A stretch of 64,000 bases of DNA from Desulfolutivibrio sulfodismutans DSM 3696 (GTDB lineage: Bacteria > Desulfobacterota > Desulfovibrionia > Desulfovibrionales > Desulfovibrionaceae): positions 2,129,001 through 2,193,000 of the forward strand of contig NZ_CP045504.1 in assembly GCF_013376455.1 (NCBI RefSeq), written 5' to 3'. Below, in pieces: positions 42,625 through 50,784 of the stretch. The notes under the pieces are model-generated. The model saw only the letters and a program-made list of their open reading frames with translations, did no database searches and was not told the DNA's origin. The translations under genes were made by a program, and so were the position numbers. Each line of letters opens with the position of its first letter. Positions within the stretch are counted from its first letter, which is position 1.

Positions 42625-43203
42625 TCAGGCCTTGGTCGAAAGCGCGGCCTTGATTTTGTCCACCAGATATTTTTCAAGCTCCCGGCCGTCCTTGCGCAGG
42701 CGCATGAGCTCGGATTCGAGCACGCCAAGCTTTGCCTCCAGGGCTTGGTTTTTTTCCCGCAAAGTCTCGATCTCGCCCGCCACCTCCGGCCCGCCGCCCT
42801 CTGGAAGGGCCGTCTCCGGGGTCGGACGCTCCCGCAGAAAGGTCGACAACACCTTGGCCATCTCCCGCCCGAACACCGCCGCCACCTCCTCCAGGCCGGG
42901 CCCCGGGGCGACTGCGGCCACGGGCACGGTCCTGGGCTTGGCCGGGGAACGGATCGGGGAGACATTGACCGGGAAACGGTCGGCCAGGTCCGCCTTGACC
43001 TCATCCACGGACATGCCCCGCCCCAGGCCCTCGGCAATGGCCCGGAAGATCTCCAGAGCCTCGGGCCGAAAGCGTCGCCCCCGGCCCTCGCCAAGGCACG
43101 GCAGATGGTCGCGGAAGCGGTTTTTCCAATAATGCAGGGTGGATTCCGGGACATCCAGCTGGCGGGCCACGGCCGCAATGGAATAGAGGCGATTGTCCGG
43201 CAC
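42625..43203 (-). CDS. MerR-like transcriptional regulator with coiled coil
   Basis: A 192-residue protein. The N-terminal winged helix is recognisable from YSIAAVARQLDVPESTLHYWKNRF and RRFRPEALEIFRAI, the MerR/HTH_17 pattern. After a Pro-rich linker comes a C-terminal coiled coil (ETLREKNQALEAKLGVLESELMR in a heptad pattern), which would dimerise it. The GTG at 43203 is preferred because GGAG lies six bases before it; an ATG at 43284 is possible but adds a non-conserved leader. It lacks the metal-binding Cys of classic MerR proteins. Confidence 0.78.
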   Translation of the reverse strand: MPDNRLYSIAAVARQLDVPESTLHYWKNRFRDHLPCLGEGRGRRFRPEALEIFRAIAEGLGRGMSVDEVKADLADRFPVNVSPIRSPAKPRTVPVAAVAPGPGLEEVAAVFGREMAKVLSTFLRERPTPETALPEGGGPEVAGEIETLREKNQALEAKLGVLESELMRLRKDGRELEKYLVDKIKAALSTKA

Positions 43204-43533
43204 CGGTCGACTCCGCGTTGAATTCGATGGGGCTGGGAAGACGGACCCGGGATGCGGGCGCGCCTCCCCAGCACTGGAAAACATGCCCTGGCGTTCCGGT
43301 CAAGTCGCCGATCCCGATTCGCGGCCCGGCCCGGGATGATTCCCGTACAGGCGCGGGCATGCCGCGCCACCGCCCCCCGGCTCACCCCGCCGCGTCCCGG
43401 GGTCGCCCCAGGCCGGAAACGGCGATGGCTCCTCCGGGGGGGGCATCGGCCCACCCGCTTCCAAGAAAATTTTCCCGGACCCGGCATTATCGCTTGCCAA
43501 GCCCGGGGGGTTCGGCTAGATACCACTGCTCGG
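43204..43533. other. Intergenic region between the MerR-like gene and tRNA-Leu
   Basis: No gene is supported. The tRNA promoter should lie in the last 60 bases; no clear boxes could be assigned. If the MerR-like gene starts at 43284, the first 80 bases are coding. Confidence 0.5.
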
Positions 43534-43620
43534 GCCGAAGTGGTGGAATTGGTAGACACGCTAGGTTCAGGGTCTAGTGGTCGCAAGGCCGTGGGAGTTC
43601 GAGTCTCCCCTTCGGCACCA
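43534..43620 (+). tRNA. tRNA-Leu (anticodon CAG)
   Basis: An 87-base tRNA with encoded CCA. The acceptor stem is GCCGAAG / CTTCGGC. The D-arm is GTGGAATTGGTAGACAC, the anticodon loop TTCAGGG carries CAG, a long variable arm (TGGTCGCAAGGCCGTGG region) marks a class II tRNA, and GTTCGAGTC is the T-loop. These features fit leucine. Confidence 0.97.
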
Positions 43621-43628
43621 TCTTTTCA

Positions 43629-43665
43629 GGGGTTGCAGCGAAATGGCTGCAACCCCTTCTTTTTT
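43629..43665 (+). terminator. Rho-independent terminator of tRNA-Leu
   Basis: A perfect 11-bp stem GGGGTTGCAGC (43629-43639) with GCTGCAACCCC (43646-43656), loop GAAATG, followed by TTCTTTTTT. Confidence 0.92.
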
Positions 43666-43785
43666 ATGCGGCGCATGCCCATGACCCGGGTAGAAAACGC
43701 GCAGGCGCGATCCACATCGGCCACGGTCAGCACCAGATGATCCAGGCAGAGTGCGGCAGCGGGCATCACGCGCTCCTGGCCGGGC

Positions 43786-46700
43786 CTATGCCGCCGCCTC
43801 AGCGGAAGGACGCTGTTTGGGCAGCGTGAAGGTGAATGTCGTCCCCTGGCCCGGGACCGAGACGACCTGGACCGTCCCCCCCAGGCGTGTCAGCTGCTCC
43901 CTGACGGCGAACAGGCCGACCCCCCTGCCGGAGAGGACATCGGAGGCCTTTTGCGTGGTCATGCCGCGTTCAAACACAAGGTTCAGATCCTGGAGCGTAT
44001 CCCCCGTGGCGCTGACGCCCATCTCCCTGGCCTTGTCCTGCACGGCCTGGACGCCAATGCCCCGGCCGTCGTCCTCCACCACGATCCGCACCCTGTCGCC
44101 CAGATCCGTCACCCGGCAGGCCAGACGCCCGGCCTCGGGCTTGCTTGCGTCCAGGCGGATCTCCGGCTCCTCGATGCCGTGGACCACGGCGTTGCGAAAG
44201 ACGTGCACCAGCGCGGAGACAAACGGGGCATACGTCTTGGGCGGCACCCGGACGGCATCGCCTTCCACCGCAAAGGGCTGCACGATCTTGCCCGTGCGTT
44301 CGGCCAGTTTGCGGGCCGATTCGGGATACGCCGCCAGCATGTGGCGCAGATCGCGCTCCCGCAGACGGCGCACCTCCTGCAAAAGGACGCCATCCCCGGC
44401 CGTGAGCCCGATCTCCCCGGCCCGGGCCGCCAGTCGGACGGCCAGCCCCTCCAGGCGTTCCACCAGGTCCACGGAAACCGGGACATGGCGGGCCTGTTCG
44501 AAAAACGCCTCCCCCAGGGCCGCCCGGATGATCCCCAGGTCGTCGTCCAGGGCCGATCCGCAGCCGCTTTCCTCCCAGGCGGCCCTAAGCCGGGCCTGAT
44601 CCCACCGCCGCTCCCCTGCGGCCAGCCGCGCGGCCAGGGCGGTTTCCAGCCGATGCAGGGCCTGCGGGGAATGGATGAACTCCAGTTGCAGAAAAAGCCC
44701 CTTGAAGGTGTGGACGTGGCGATAGAGGGTCGGCAGGCCATAGCCGCCGTCCCCGTCGTCCATATCGCCCACATCGTCCGTGCCGTCCGGGCCGTCTGGG
44801 CCGCCGGGGGCTCGGGGGGGCTCGCCGCGCACCCTGGTCCGGGCGAAACGTTCGTAGTCGGCCAAAACGCTCATGAAGTCGTCCCTGTCGCGCGCCGCCG
44901 CCACGATCATGGCCAGGCGTTTGCGCTCCCGCTCCACCTCGGCCTCCAGGGCGCACTTGTCGGTCACGTCCGTGAGCACGAGCATGATCCGCCCGCCCTC
45001 CAGAAACCGGTATTGCGCGTCCACCTGGGTGTCGCCCAGGACGAAATGCCTGGGCATGAGCGTCAGGAGCAGATCGCGCTTGAAGGCGTCCTCCTGGGCC
45101 AGGATGCGCCTGACGTTGTGCCCGAAGACCTCCCCGGCCTTGGCGTCGGCAGGATACAGAAGGGCCGGGATGGGCGACCCGGCGGCCGGTTTGCCGAACA
45201 GTCGGTCGCATTCCCTGGACAGCTCCGGCTCGACCAGTCCGTCGGCGGCAAAGGAGAGAAATCCCTGGCCGGAGTTGTCGAGCAGGGTGGATATCTTGGC
45301 ATGGGCCCGGCCCAGATTGTCGCTGGCCAGGGTCACGGCCCGGTTCAGGCGCACGAGCTTGCGGTTCCAAAAGACGATGGCCGCCACGGCCACGGCCAGC
45401 CCGGCCAGGATCTTCCAAAACAATTCGTAGTCGAACCCGTGCTCGAAGGTGATGGATATCCAACGCGAAAAGATGTCGCGGCGCTCGTTCTCGGTCAGCG
45501 AGGCCACGGCCATGTCGAAGACCTGGGTCAGGTCGGGATTTTGCTGGCTGACGCCGACCGCCAGGGACAGGTCGCCCTCCAGCTTGCCCGCGATCTTGAT
45601 GTCGGCGAAACGGCCTTGGCCGATGGCGTAGCTGATGGCGGCCAGAGTATCCACAAAGGCGAATATCTCCCCGCTTTGGAGCATCCGCAGCCCGTCCTCC
45701 ACGCTTGGCGCCCTGACCACCTCCACCTCGGGATAGTCGCGCAGGGCGTCCTCGATCCAGGCCTGCCCGGCGACCGCGCCGATGCGTTTCCCGGCCAGGG
45801 AGGCCATGTCGGGCACGAACATGGTGTCGGTCAGGGTGGCCGCCACCACGGGAAAGGTCAGGTAGGGACGGGTGAACGACATGGACCGCCTGCGTTCGTC
45901 CGTGGGGGGGATAGCCGGGATGATGTCGCACAGGCCCTCGGCCAGGCCCTCCAGGCTCTGCTCCCAGGTCTTCGTGGGAACCAGCTTCAGGTCCACGCCG
46001 ATGCGCTCGGCCATCAGGCGGACGTAGTCGGCGGCCATGCCCTCGAAGTTCCCCTGTTCGTCGATGCGGCCAAACGGCATCCAGTTGGGATGCACGCACA
46101 GGCGCACCGCGCCCAGCCGGGAGAGCATCTCCTGCTCCGACGGGGTCAGGGGGATGTATTCCTTGTCCATCCGGTCAGCGGCAAGCCACTTTTGCCTAAG
46201 CTCCGACATCTGCCGTTCGCCCACCGTGGCCATGGCCTTGGCCAGGATGCGGGCCAGGACAGGCTTGTTTTTGCTTACGCCGAACCGGATGTTGACGGTG
46301 GGGAAATGCCTGTTGTCCACCAGGGCCCGGGTCTGCAAATTGAGCAGGAAATGTTTGCGGATCAGGTAGTTTTGTACCGGAAGGCTGTCGATGGCCGCAT
46401 CGGTCTCGCCCGTGGCCACCGCCTGCAGGCAGCTGAGGGCGTCCGGCAGGGCCTTGAGCCTGATGTCCGGGTAGTTGGCCGCAAGCACTTTCTCCGTGAA
46501 AAACCCCTTGGAGACGGCCACGGTGCGTCCCGCCAGACTCTCCAGGGTCGGCGGGGGCCCCTTGCCCTCCCGCGAGGCGATGCCGTGGACCAGGGTGGCG
46601 TAAGGGGGCGTAAAATCCGTATAGGCCTCGCGCTCCGGAGTCGAGGCCATGTTCATGAGGACGTCCAGGGTTCCGCCTTGCAGCCGGTGCTCGAACTCGT

Positions 46701-47694
46701 CCCATTCCGGCCCGATCACATACCTGACCTTGAGCCCGGCCATCCTGGCCAGCATGTTCATGTAGTCCACGGAATAGCCCTGGGGCAGGCCGTTGACGTT
46801 GAAGTTGAAAGGCGGCCAGTTGGATTCGTTGGAGGCGGTGAACACGGGATTGTCCCTGATGTAGCGCCGCTCCTCGGCCGTGAGGTTCAGGCGCGCCGCG
46901 CCGGATGCGGAAACGTCGGGGCGCAGCCAGTCGTCTTCCATGGCGTGCATGGCCTCAGGCGGCAGGGCGGCCTGGGCCTTGGCCAGGATGGAGGCCAAAA
47001 GGGGCCAATCCTCGCGGATCAGGGCATAGACCTCGAAGCTGTGCTCGGGAAGGCTCAAGACGCGGATGTCGTCGCGGCCCATTTCCCGGATGGTCCGGGT
47101 CAGCCCGGCCATGTCGCCGAGCATGGCCGCCGCCTTGCCGGTGGCCGCCATGTCCACGGCCTGGCGCGGGGTGTCCGCAACGAGCAGGTCCATGCCCGGA
47201 TGTCCTTCGCGGGCGAACTCCGCCGCCAACGAGCCCCTGACCACCGCAACAGGGCGGCCCGAAAGCTCCTCCAGGCTCTTCGCCTGGCTGGTCGCCAGAC
47301 AGGCAAGGCCCATGGGGACATGAAACAGGGGACCGGAAAAAAGGGCGAAAGCGGCCTGGCCCGGGATTATGCCCGAGCCGCCGACCATGTCGATGCCCTT
47401 TTTTTTCAGGGCGTCGAACACGGGCTGGATGTCTTTTCCGTCGCCTATGGGCGTGAAACGGAACTCCATGCCGGTGAGCCCGGCCATCTGCCGGTAATAG
47501 TCATGGAGGATGCCGTCGGAGCGTCCTTTCTCCATGATGGAGAGCGGCGGCCTGTCGGCGTCCGACCACGTGACGACGGGGTGGGCCGCAACGAATGCCT
47601 GCTCTTCAGGGGTGAGATTGAGTTTCTGGGCGTCGGCCAGACCGGCCCACAGGACGACAACAAAGACGTACATCAAGGCCACACGTGTTTTCAT
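43786..47694 (-). CDS. Giant membrane CheA-like kinase with three periplasmic solute-binding domains
   Basis: A 1302-residue protein. After a signal peptide come three type-3 solute-binding (HisJ-like) domains at about residues 30-255, 270-505 and 520-755, each introduced by a TPEEQAFVAAHPVV-like phrase. One membrane helix follows near 765-785, then a PAS-like domain at about 815-920. An Hpt domain has the phosphorylatable His995 in HVHTFKGLF. A CheA-like ATPase follows, with N-box HVFRNAVVHGIEEP, G1 VEDDGRGI and G2 SGRGVGL. There is no CheW-like regulatory domain and no HisKA dimer domain, so it is neither a standard sensor kinase nor a standard CheA. It lies 107 bases beyond the GGDEF gene and may belong to the same unit. 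The start has no clear ribosome-binding site. Confidence 0.85.
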   Translation of the reverse strand: MKTRVALMYVFVVVLWAGLADAQKLNLTPEEQAFVAAHPVVTWSDADRPPLSIMEKGRSDGILHDYYRQMAGLTGMEFRFTPIGDGKDIQPVFDALKKKGIDMVGGSGIIPGQAAFALFSGPLFHVPMGLACLATSQAKSLEELSGRPVAVVRGSLAAEFAREGHPGMDLLVADTPRQAVDMAATGKAAAMLGDMAGLTRTIREMGRDDIRVLSLPEHSFEVYALIREDWPLLASILAKAQAALPPEAMHAMEDDWLRPDVSASGAARLNLTAEERRYIRDNPVFTASNESNWPPFNFNVNGLPQGYSVDYMNMLARMAGLKVRYVIGPEWDEFEHRLQGGTLDVLMNMASTPEREAYTDFTPPYATLVHGIASREGKGPPPTLESLAGRTVAVSKGFFTEKVLAANYPDIRLKALPDALSCLQAVATGETDAAIDSLPVQNYLIRKHFLLNLQTRALVDNRHFPTVNIRFGVSKNKPVLARILAKAMATVGERQMSELRQKWLAADRMDKEYIPLTPSEQEMLSRLGAVRLCVHPNWMPFGRIDEQGNFEGMAADYVRLMAERIGVDLKLVPTKTWEQSLEGLAEGLCDIIPAIPPTDERRRSMSFTRPYLTFPVVAATLTDTMFVPDMASLAGKRIGAVAGQAWIEDALRDYPEVEVVRAPSVEDGLRMLQSGEIFAFVDTLAAISYAIGQGRFADIKIAGKLEGDLSLAVGVSQQNPDLTQVFDMAVASLTENERRDIFSRWISITFEHGFDYELFWKILAGLAVAVAAIVFWNRKLVRLNRAVTLASDNLGRAHAKISTLLDNSGQGFLSFAADGLVEPELSRECDRLFGKPAAGSPIPALLYPADAKAGEVFGHNVRRILAQEDAFKRDLLLTLMPRHFVLGDTQVDAQYRFLEGGRIMLVLTDVTDKCALEAEVERERKRLAMIVAAARDRDDFMSVLADYERFARTRVRGEPPRAPGGPDGPDGTDDVGDMDDGDGGYGLPTLYRHVHTFKGLFLQLEFIHSPQALHRLETALAARLAAGERRWDQARLRAAWEESGCGSALDDDLGIIRAALGEAFFEQARHVPVSVDLVERLEGLAVRLAARAGEIGLTAGDGVLLQEVRRLRERDLRHMLAAYPESARKLAERTGKIVQPFAVEGDAVRVPPKTYAPFVSALVHVFRNAVVHGIEEPEIRLDASKPEAGRLACRVTDLGDRVRIVVEDDGRGIGVQAVQDKAREMGVSATGDTLQDLNLVFERGMTTQKASDVLSGRGVGLFAVREQLTRLGGTVQVVSVPGQGTTFTFTLPKQRPSAEAAA

Positions 47695-47801
47695 GAAAGC
47701 GACCGCCGGTTGTCATGTTCGGCACAGCCTGAAAAAGCCGTCCTCTCTTCCACGGGGCGGAACACGCGCCTTGGCCGACCGGAAAAACACGCCCGGGCCG
47801 T

Positions 47802-48713
47802 TTAGCCGCTTTCCTCCGCCAGGCACACCCGGTCCCGGCCCAGGGTCTTGGCCCGGTACAGGGCCGCGTCGGCCCGGCTCACCAAGCGCGAGGGCAGCTC
47901 GCCGGGTTGCGATTCCGCCACCCCGAAGCTCATGGTCAGCTTCGAGCCAGCGGCGTACTCCCGCGCAACCACCGCCCGGCGCAACTTTTCGGCCAGCTTT
48001 CCGGCCCCGGCCAGACCCGTTTCCGGACACACCACCAAAAACTCCTCCCCGCCAAACCGCCCCACCACATCCGTGCCCCGCACCCCTGCGGACAGCACCC
48101 CGGCCACGGCCTGAAGCGCTTCGTCGCCCACGGCGTGGCCGTGCTGATCATTAATGAGCTTGAAATGGTCGATGTCGCTGATGATGACCGAAAAGGCCCG
48201 GCCATGCCGATCCCGGCGCGCGGCCTCCTCGGTCAAAACGCGGTCCAGGTTCAGCCGGTTGGCCAGACCCGTCAGGGGATCGGTGGACGAAAGACGGCCC
48301 AGCTCCTTATTTTTGAGGGCCAGTTGGGCATGGGCCTCGGCCAGCCGGTTCTGGGTCTCCTTGAGTTCGGAGATGTCCACGGCGATGGAATACTTGACCA
48401 CCCTCCCGTCGGGCCAGCTCATGGCCCTTTCCTGGAGCTGGAACCAGCCGTCGGCGGCGTCGTTGAAATGCTCAAAAACCAGGGTCTTGCCGTTGGGCAG
48501 GCCGTCTTTGGTGATCAGCTCCCGGATGCGGCAATAGGAGCAGGGCTTGTCCAGGTCGTAGAGGGTCTTGTGGCAGGGTTTGCCCACATGGTCGCCGAAA
48601 AGCTCCCGAAAATGCTTGTTGCTGAAAATAATCTCGTAGGTGGTCACATCCACGGCATAGATGCCGAACGGAATGAGGTCGAAATGGGACTCGAACAGGC
48701 TGCTCTCGATCAT
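47802..48713 (-). CDS. PAS-GGDEF diguanylate cyclase
   Basis: A 303-residue cytoplasmic protein. Residues 1-125 are a PAS domain; 126-300 a GGDEF domain with the active GGEEF motif and an intact RxxD inhibition site (RGTD) five residues before it. The PAS domain carries a Cys triad C47-x10-C58-x2-C61 that is also found at equal spacing in the next protein. It overlaps the histidine-kinase gene upstream by four bases (ATGA), so the two are coupled. It probably converts the phosphorelay signal to c-di-GMP. Confidence 0.92.
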   Translation of the reverse strand: MIESSLFESHFDLIPFGIYAVDVTTYEIIFSNKHFRELFGDHVGKPCHKTLYDLDKPCSYCRIRELITKDGLPNGKTLVFEHFNDAADGWFQLQERAMSWPDGRVVKYSIAVDISELKETQNRLAEAHAQLALKNKELGRLSSTDPLTGLANRLNLDRVLTEEAARRDRHGRAFSVIISDIDHFKLINDQHGHAVGDEALQAVAGVLSAGVRGTDVVGRFGGEEFLVVCPETGLAGAGKLAEKLRRAVVAREYAAGSKLTMSFGVAESQPGELPSRLVSRADAALYRAKTLGRDRVCLAEESG

Positions 48714-49882
48714 TGCGGCGGTTCACCCCCTTCGCTGGCTGCGGCTGTTGCGGGTACGGGAAAACAGACCGTGACCGTGGTGAACCCGGGCCGTGAGGCG
48801 TCGAGGGAGGCCCGGCCGCCGTGGGCCGTGACCGCAAGCATGGCCGAATAGGCCCCCAGGCCCGTGCCGTCGCGCTTGCCCGAGGTGACGTATTTCTGGA
48901 AAAAGCGTCCCCGGATGTCCTCGGGCACCTCTCCGGCGTTGTGGATGGACACCACGGCCTCATCCCCCACCCGGTCGAGGGACACCGTGATCTCCTGGCC
49001 GGGGGGCGAGGCCTCCACGGCGTTTTTCACCAGGTTGGAGAGCATGCTGTAGCACAACAGCTCCTCGCCCTGGACCGCCAGCACATCGCCATCCGCCGCA
49101 GGCCTGCCCTGAAAGAGCACCCGCACCGGACGATCCGCAAAAAAGACATCGGCGGCCACATCCTGGGCGGCCTTGCGGGCCACGGCCACCAGGTTCACCT
49201 CCACCGGCCGCAGATGGTAGGTACCGGTCTCCAGGCGGTACAGGTCGAAGGTCCGGTTGATCATGTTGAGCATGGTGATCCCGGCCTCCTCCATCATGTG
49301 CGCCAACTTCACCCCTTCCGCGTTGAGGCCGTAGTCCGGCAAAAGGGGCGGAATGCCGATCAGGGCGTTGAGCGGGGTCTTGAGGTCGTGGCGGGCAATG
49401 CGGTCCACATGCTCTCGAAGGCGCACGTTTTCCTGCAACAGCTCGTTTTGCCGCGACAGCTCGCGATTTTTCAGGGCCAGCTCGGCATGGGCCTCGGCCA
49501 GCCGGTTCTGCACCTCTTTAAGCTCCGTGATGTCCACGGCGATGGAATACTTGACCACCCTCCCGTCGGGCCAGCTCATGGACTTCTCCTGGAGCTGGTA
49601 CCAGCGGTCGTCCTTGTCGTTGAAATGCTCGAAGATATAGGTCTTGCCGTTGGGCAGGCCGTCGCGATCCACCAGATTGCGTATCTTGCAGAACAGGCAG
49701 GGTTGGGGGGACTCATAAATGGCTTCGTGGCATCTGCGCCCGGCCAAGTCGCCCAGCCGGTCCCGGAAGTGGCGGTTGACGAAGATCAGATTCAGAGTGG
49801 CCACGTCCACCACGTAGATGCCGAAGGGGATGACGTCGAAATGCGTCTCCAGGAGGCTGCTTTCCAGCATGTTGCCGCTCAT
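48710..49882 (-). CDS. PAS-domain sensor histidine kinase
   Basis: A 390-residue soluble kinase. Its PAS domain (1-125) is clearly related to that of the GGDEF protein (WPDGRVVKYSIAVDI occurs in both) and has the Cys triad C51-x10-C62-x2-C65. A coiled coil follows, then a HisKA-type dimerisation helix with RHDLKTPLN (His165), then an HATPase with LVKNAVEASPPG and TSGKRDGTGLG. It has no membrane segment. The gene overlaps both neighbours by four bases, and the CheY-like gene upstream may supply its receiver. Confidence 0.9.
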   Translation of the reverse strand: MSGNMLESSLLETHFDVIPFGIYVVDVATLNLIFVNRHFRDRLGDLAGRRCHEAIYESPQPCLFCKIRNLVDRDGLPNGKTYIFEHFNDKDDRWYQLQEKSMSWPDGRVVKYSIAVDITELKEVQNRLAEAHAELALKNRELSRQNELLQENVRLREHVDRIARHDLKTPLNALIGIPPLLPDYGLNAEGVKLAHMMEEAGITMLNMINRTFDLYRLETGTYHLRPVEVNLVAVARKAAQDVAADVFFADRPVRVLFQGRPAADGDVLAVQGEELLCYSMLSNLVKNAVEASPPGQEITVSLDRVGDEAVVSIHNAGEVPEDIRGRFFQKYVTSGKRDGTGLGAYSAMLAVTAHGGRASLDASRPGFTTVTVCFPVPATAAASEGGEPPQ

Positions 49883-50256
49883 TCGAGGTATTTCCCGGCC
49901 ACGGCCTCCAGGTGCTCGGCCAGTTTTTCCATCTTCACGGGTTTGAGGACATAGCCCTTGGCCCCGGCCTCGATGGCGTCCATGACCATCTGCTCCTGGC
50001 CGTGGGAGGTGACCATGACGATGACCGCCTTGTCGTCCACGGCCATGATGCGCTTGGTGGCCTCGATGCCGTCCATGTCCGGCATGGTGATGTCCATGGT
50101 CACCAGATCAGGCTTCACGCGCGGATAGTCCTCGGCGGCCTGGCGGCCGTTTGAGGCCACATGGACCACCTTGTGCCCCAGATCCTCAATCATCTTGACC
50201 ATCTTTTTGATGGTCAGATTGGAATCGTCCACCACCATGATCGTCAGCGGTCTCAT
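49879..50256 (-). CDS. Single-domain CheY-like response regulator
   Basis: A 125-residue receiver with all active residues: Asp10/Asp11 for the metal, phospho-acceptor Asp55 (MDITMPDMDG), Thr83 (VMVTSHG) and Lys105 (VLKPVK). There is no output domain, so it acts by binding a partner or by passing the phosphoryl group on. GGAGG precedes the ATG. It lies three bases after the CheX-like gene and overlaps the kinase gene, giving the order kinase, phosphatase, receiver. Confidence 0.95.
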   Translation of the reverse strand: MRPLTIMVVDDSNLTIKKMVKMIEDLGHKVVHVASNGRQAAEDYPRVKPDLVTMDITMPDMDGIEATKRIMAVDDKAVIVMVTSHGQEQMVMDAIEAGAKGYVLKPVKMEKLAEHLEAVAGKYLE

Positions 50257-50259
50257 GGT

Positions 50260-50784
50260 TTATGCCTCCACGTAGTCGAGGGTGTCGTCAAAAAGCTCCC
50301 CCGGGCCGATGAGATGGATGTTCAGGCCCCCGAAAGCCGTCGCCAGGCTGGCCGAGGCGAACTTGGCCCCCCGGTGGCGCATGACGCTTTTGGCCTCGGT
50401 GATCACGATGGGCGGCGACAGGCCGATGACCCGGCCCTGGGCCGACATGTCGGCCAAAGCGTTGCCCACGATGATGTTGATGATGTCCCCGGCGGTTTCC
50501 TCGACATACGTCTCGCGTTCCTCTTCGGCAATATCCAATTCCTGGCAATAGACCTCGAAGGCCTTGATGATCAGCGATTCGTCGAAGCTATAGGCCAGGT
50601 AGAGCTTCATGTTGTCCGTGGCGCTCATGATCGCGGTCAGATGCTTGAGGTCGAGTTTTTGCACGTCGTCGAGGTGCTGGGACTGGGTCGTAACCTCGAT
50701 GCCCAGCTCCTCGCCCAAAAAACCCACCGTGCGCACGGTGAGGGCCTGCAAGAGCCGATGGATGTCCACGGAGGGGGCGCTCAT
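50260..50784 (-). CDS. CheX-like phosphatase
   Basis: A 174-residue protein of the CheC/CheX/FliY fold. The catalytic helix is EETAGDIINIIVGNAL. The family consensus ExxN appears as DxxN (Asp100, Asn103). IGLSPPIVI and FASASLATAFGGLNIHL fit the later CheX strands. CheX removes the phosphoryl group from CheY. The start overlaps the stop of the big kinase gene as ATGA and AAAGGAG lies upstream. Its position directly before the CheY-like gene supports the role. Confidence 0.85.
   Translation of the reverse strand: MSAPSVDIHRLLQALTVRTVGFLGEELGIEVTTQSQHLDDVQKLDLKHLTAIMSATDNMKLYLAYSFDESLIIKAFEVYCQELDIAEEERETYVEETAGDIINIIVGNALADMSAQGRVIGLSPPIVITEAKSVMRHRGAKFASASLATAFGGLNIHLIGPGELFDDTLDYVEA

Noticed and set aside
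43951-47805. A 1284-codon open frame on the plus strand opposite the giant kinase
   Set aside because: It is the antisense shadow of a real gene in GC-rich DNA. Its product is His/Gly/Gln-rich with no domain, and the minus strand carries clear SBP, Hpt and ATPase motifs.
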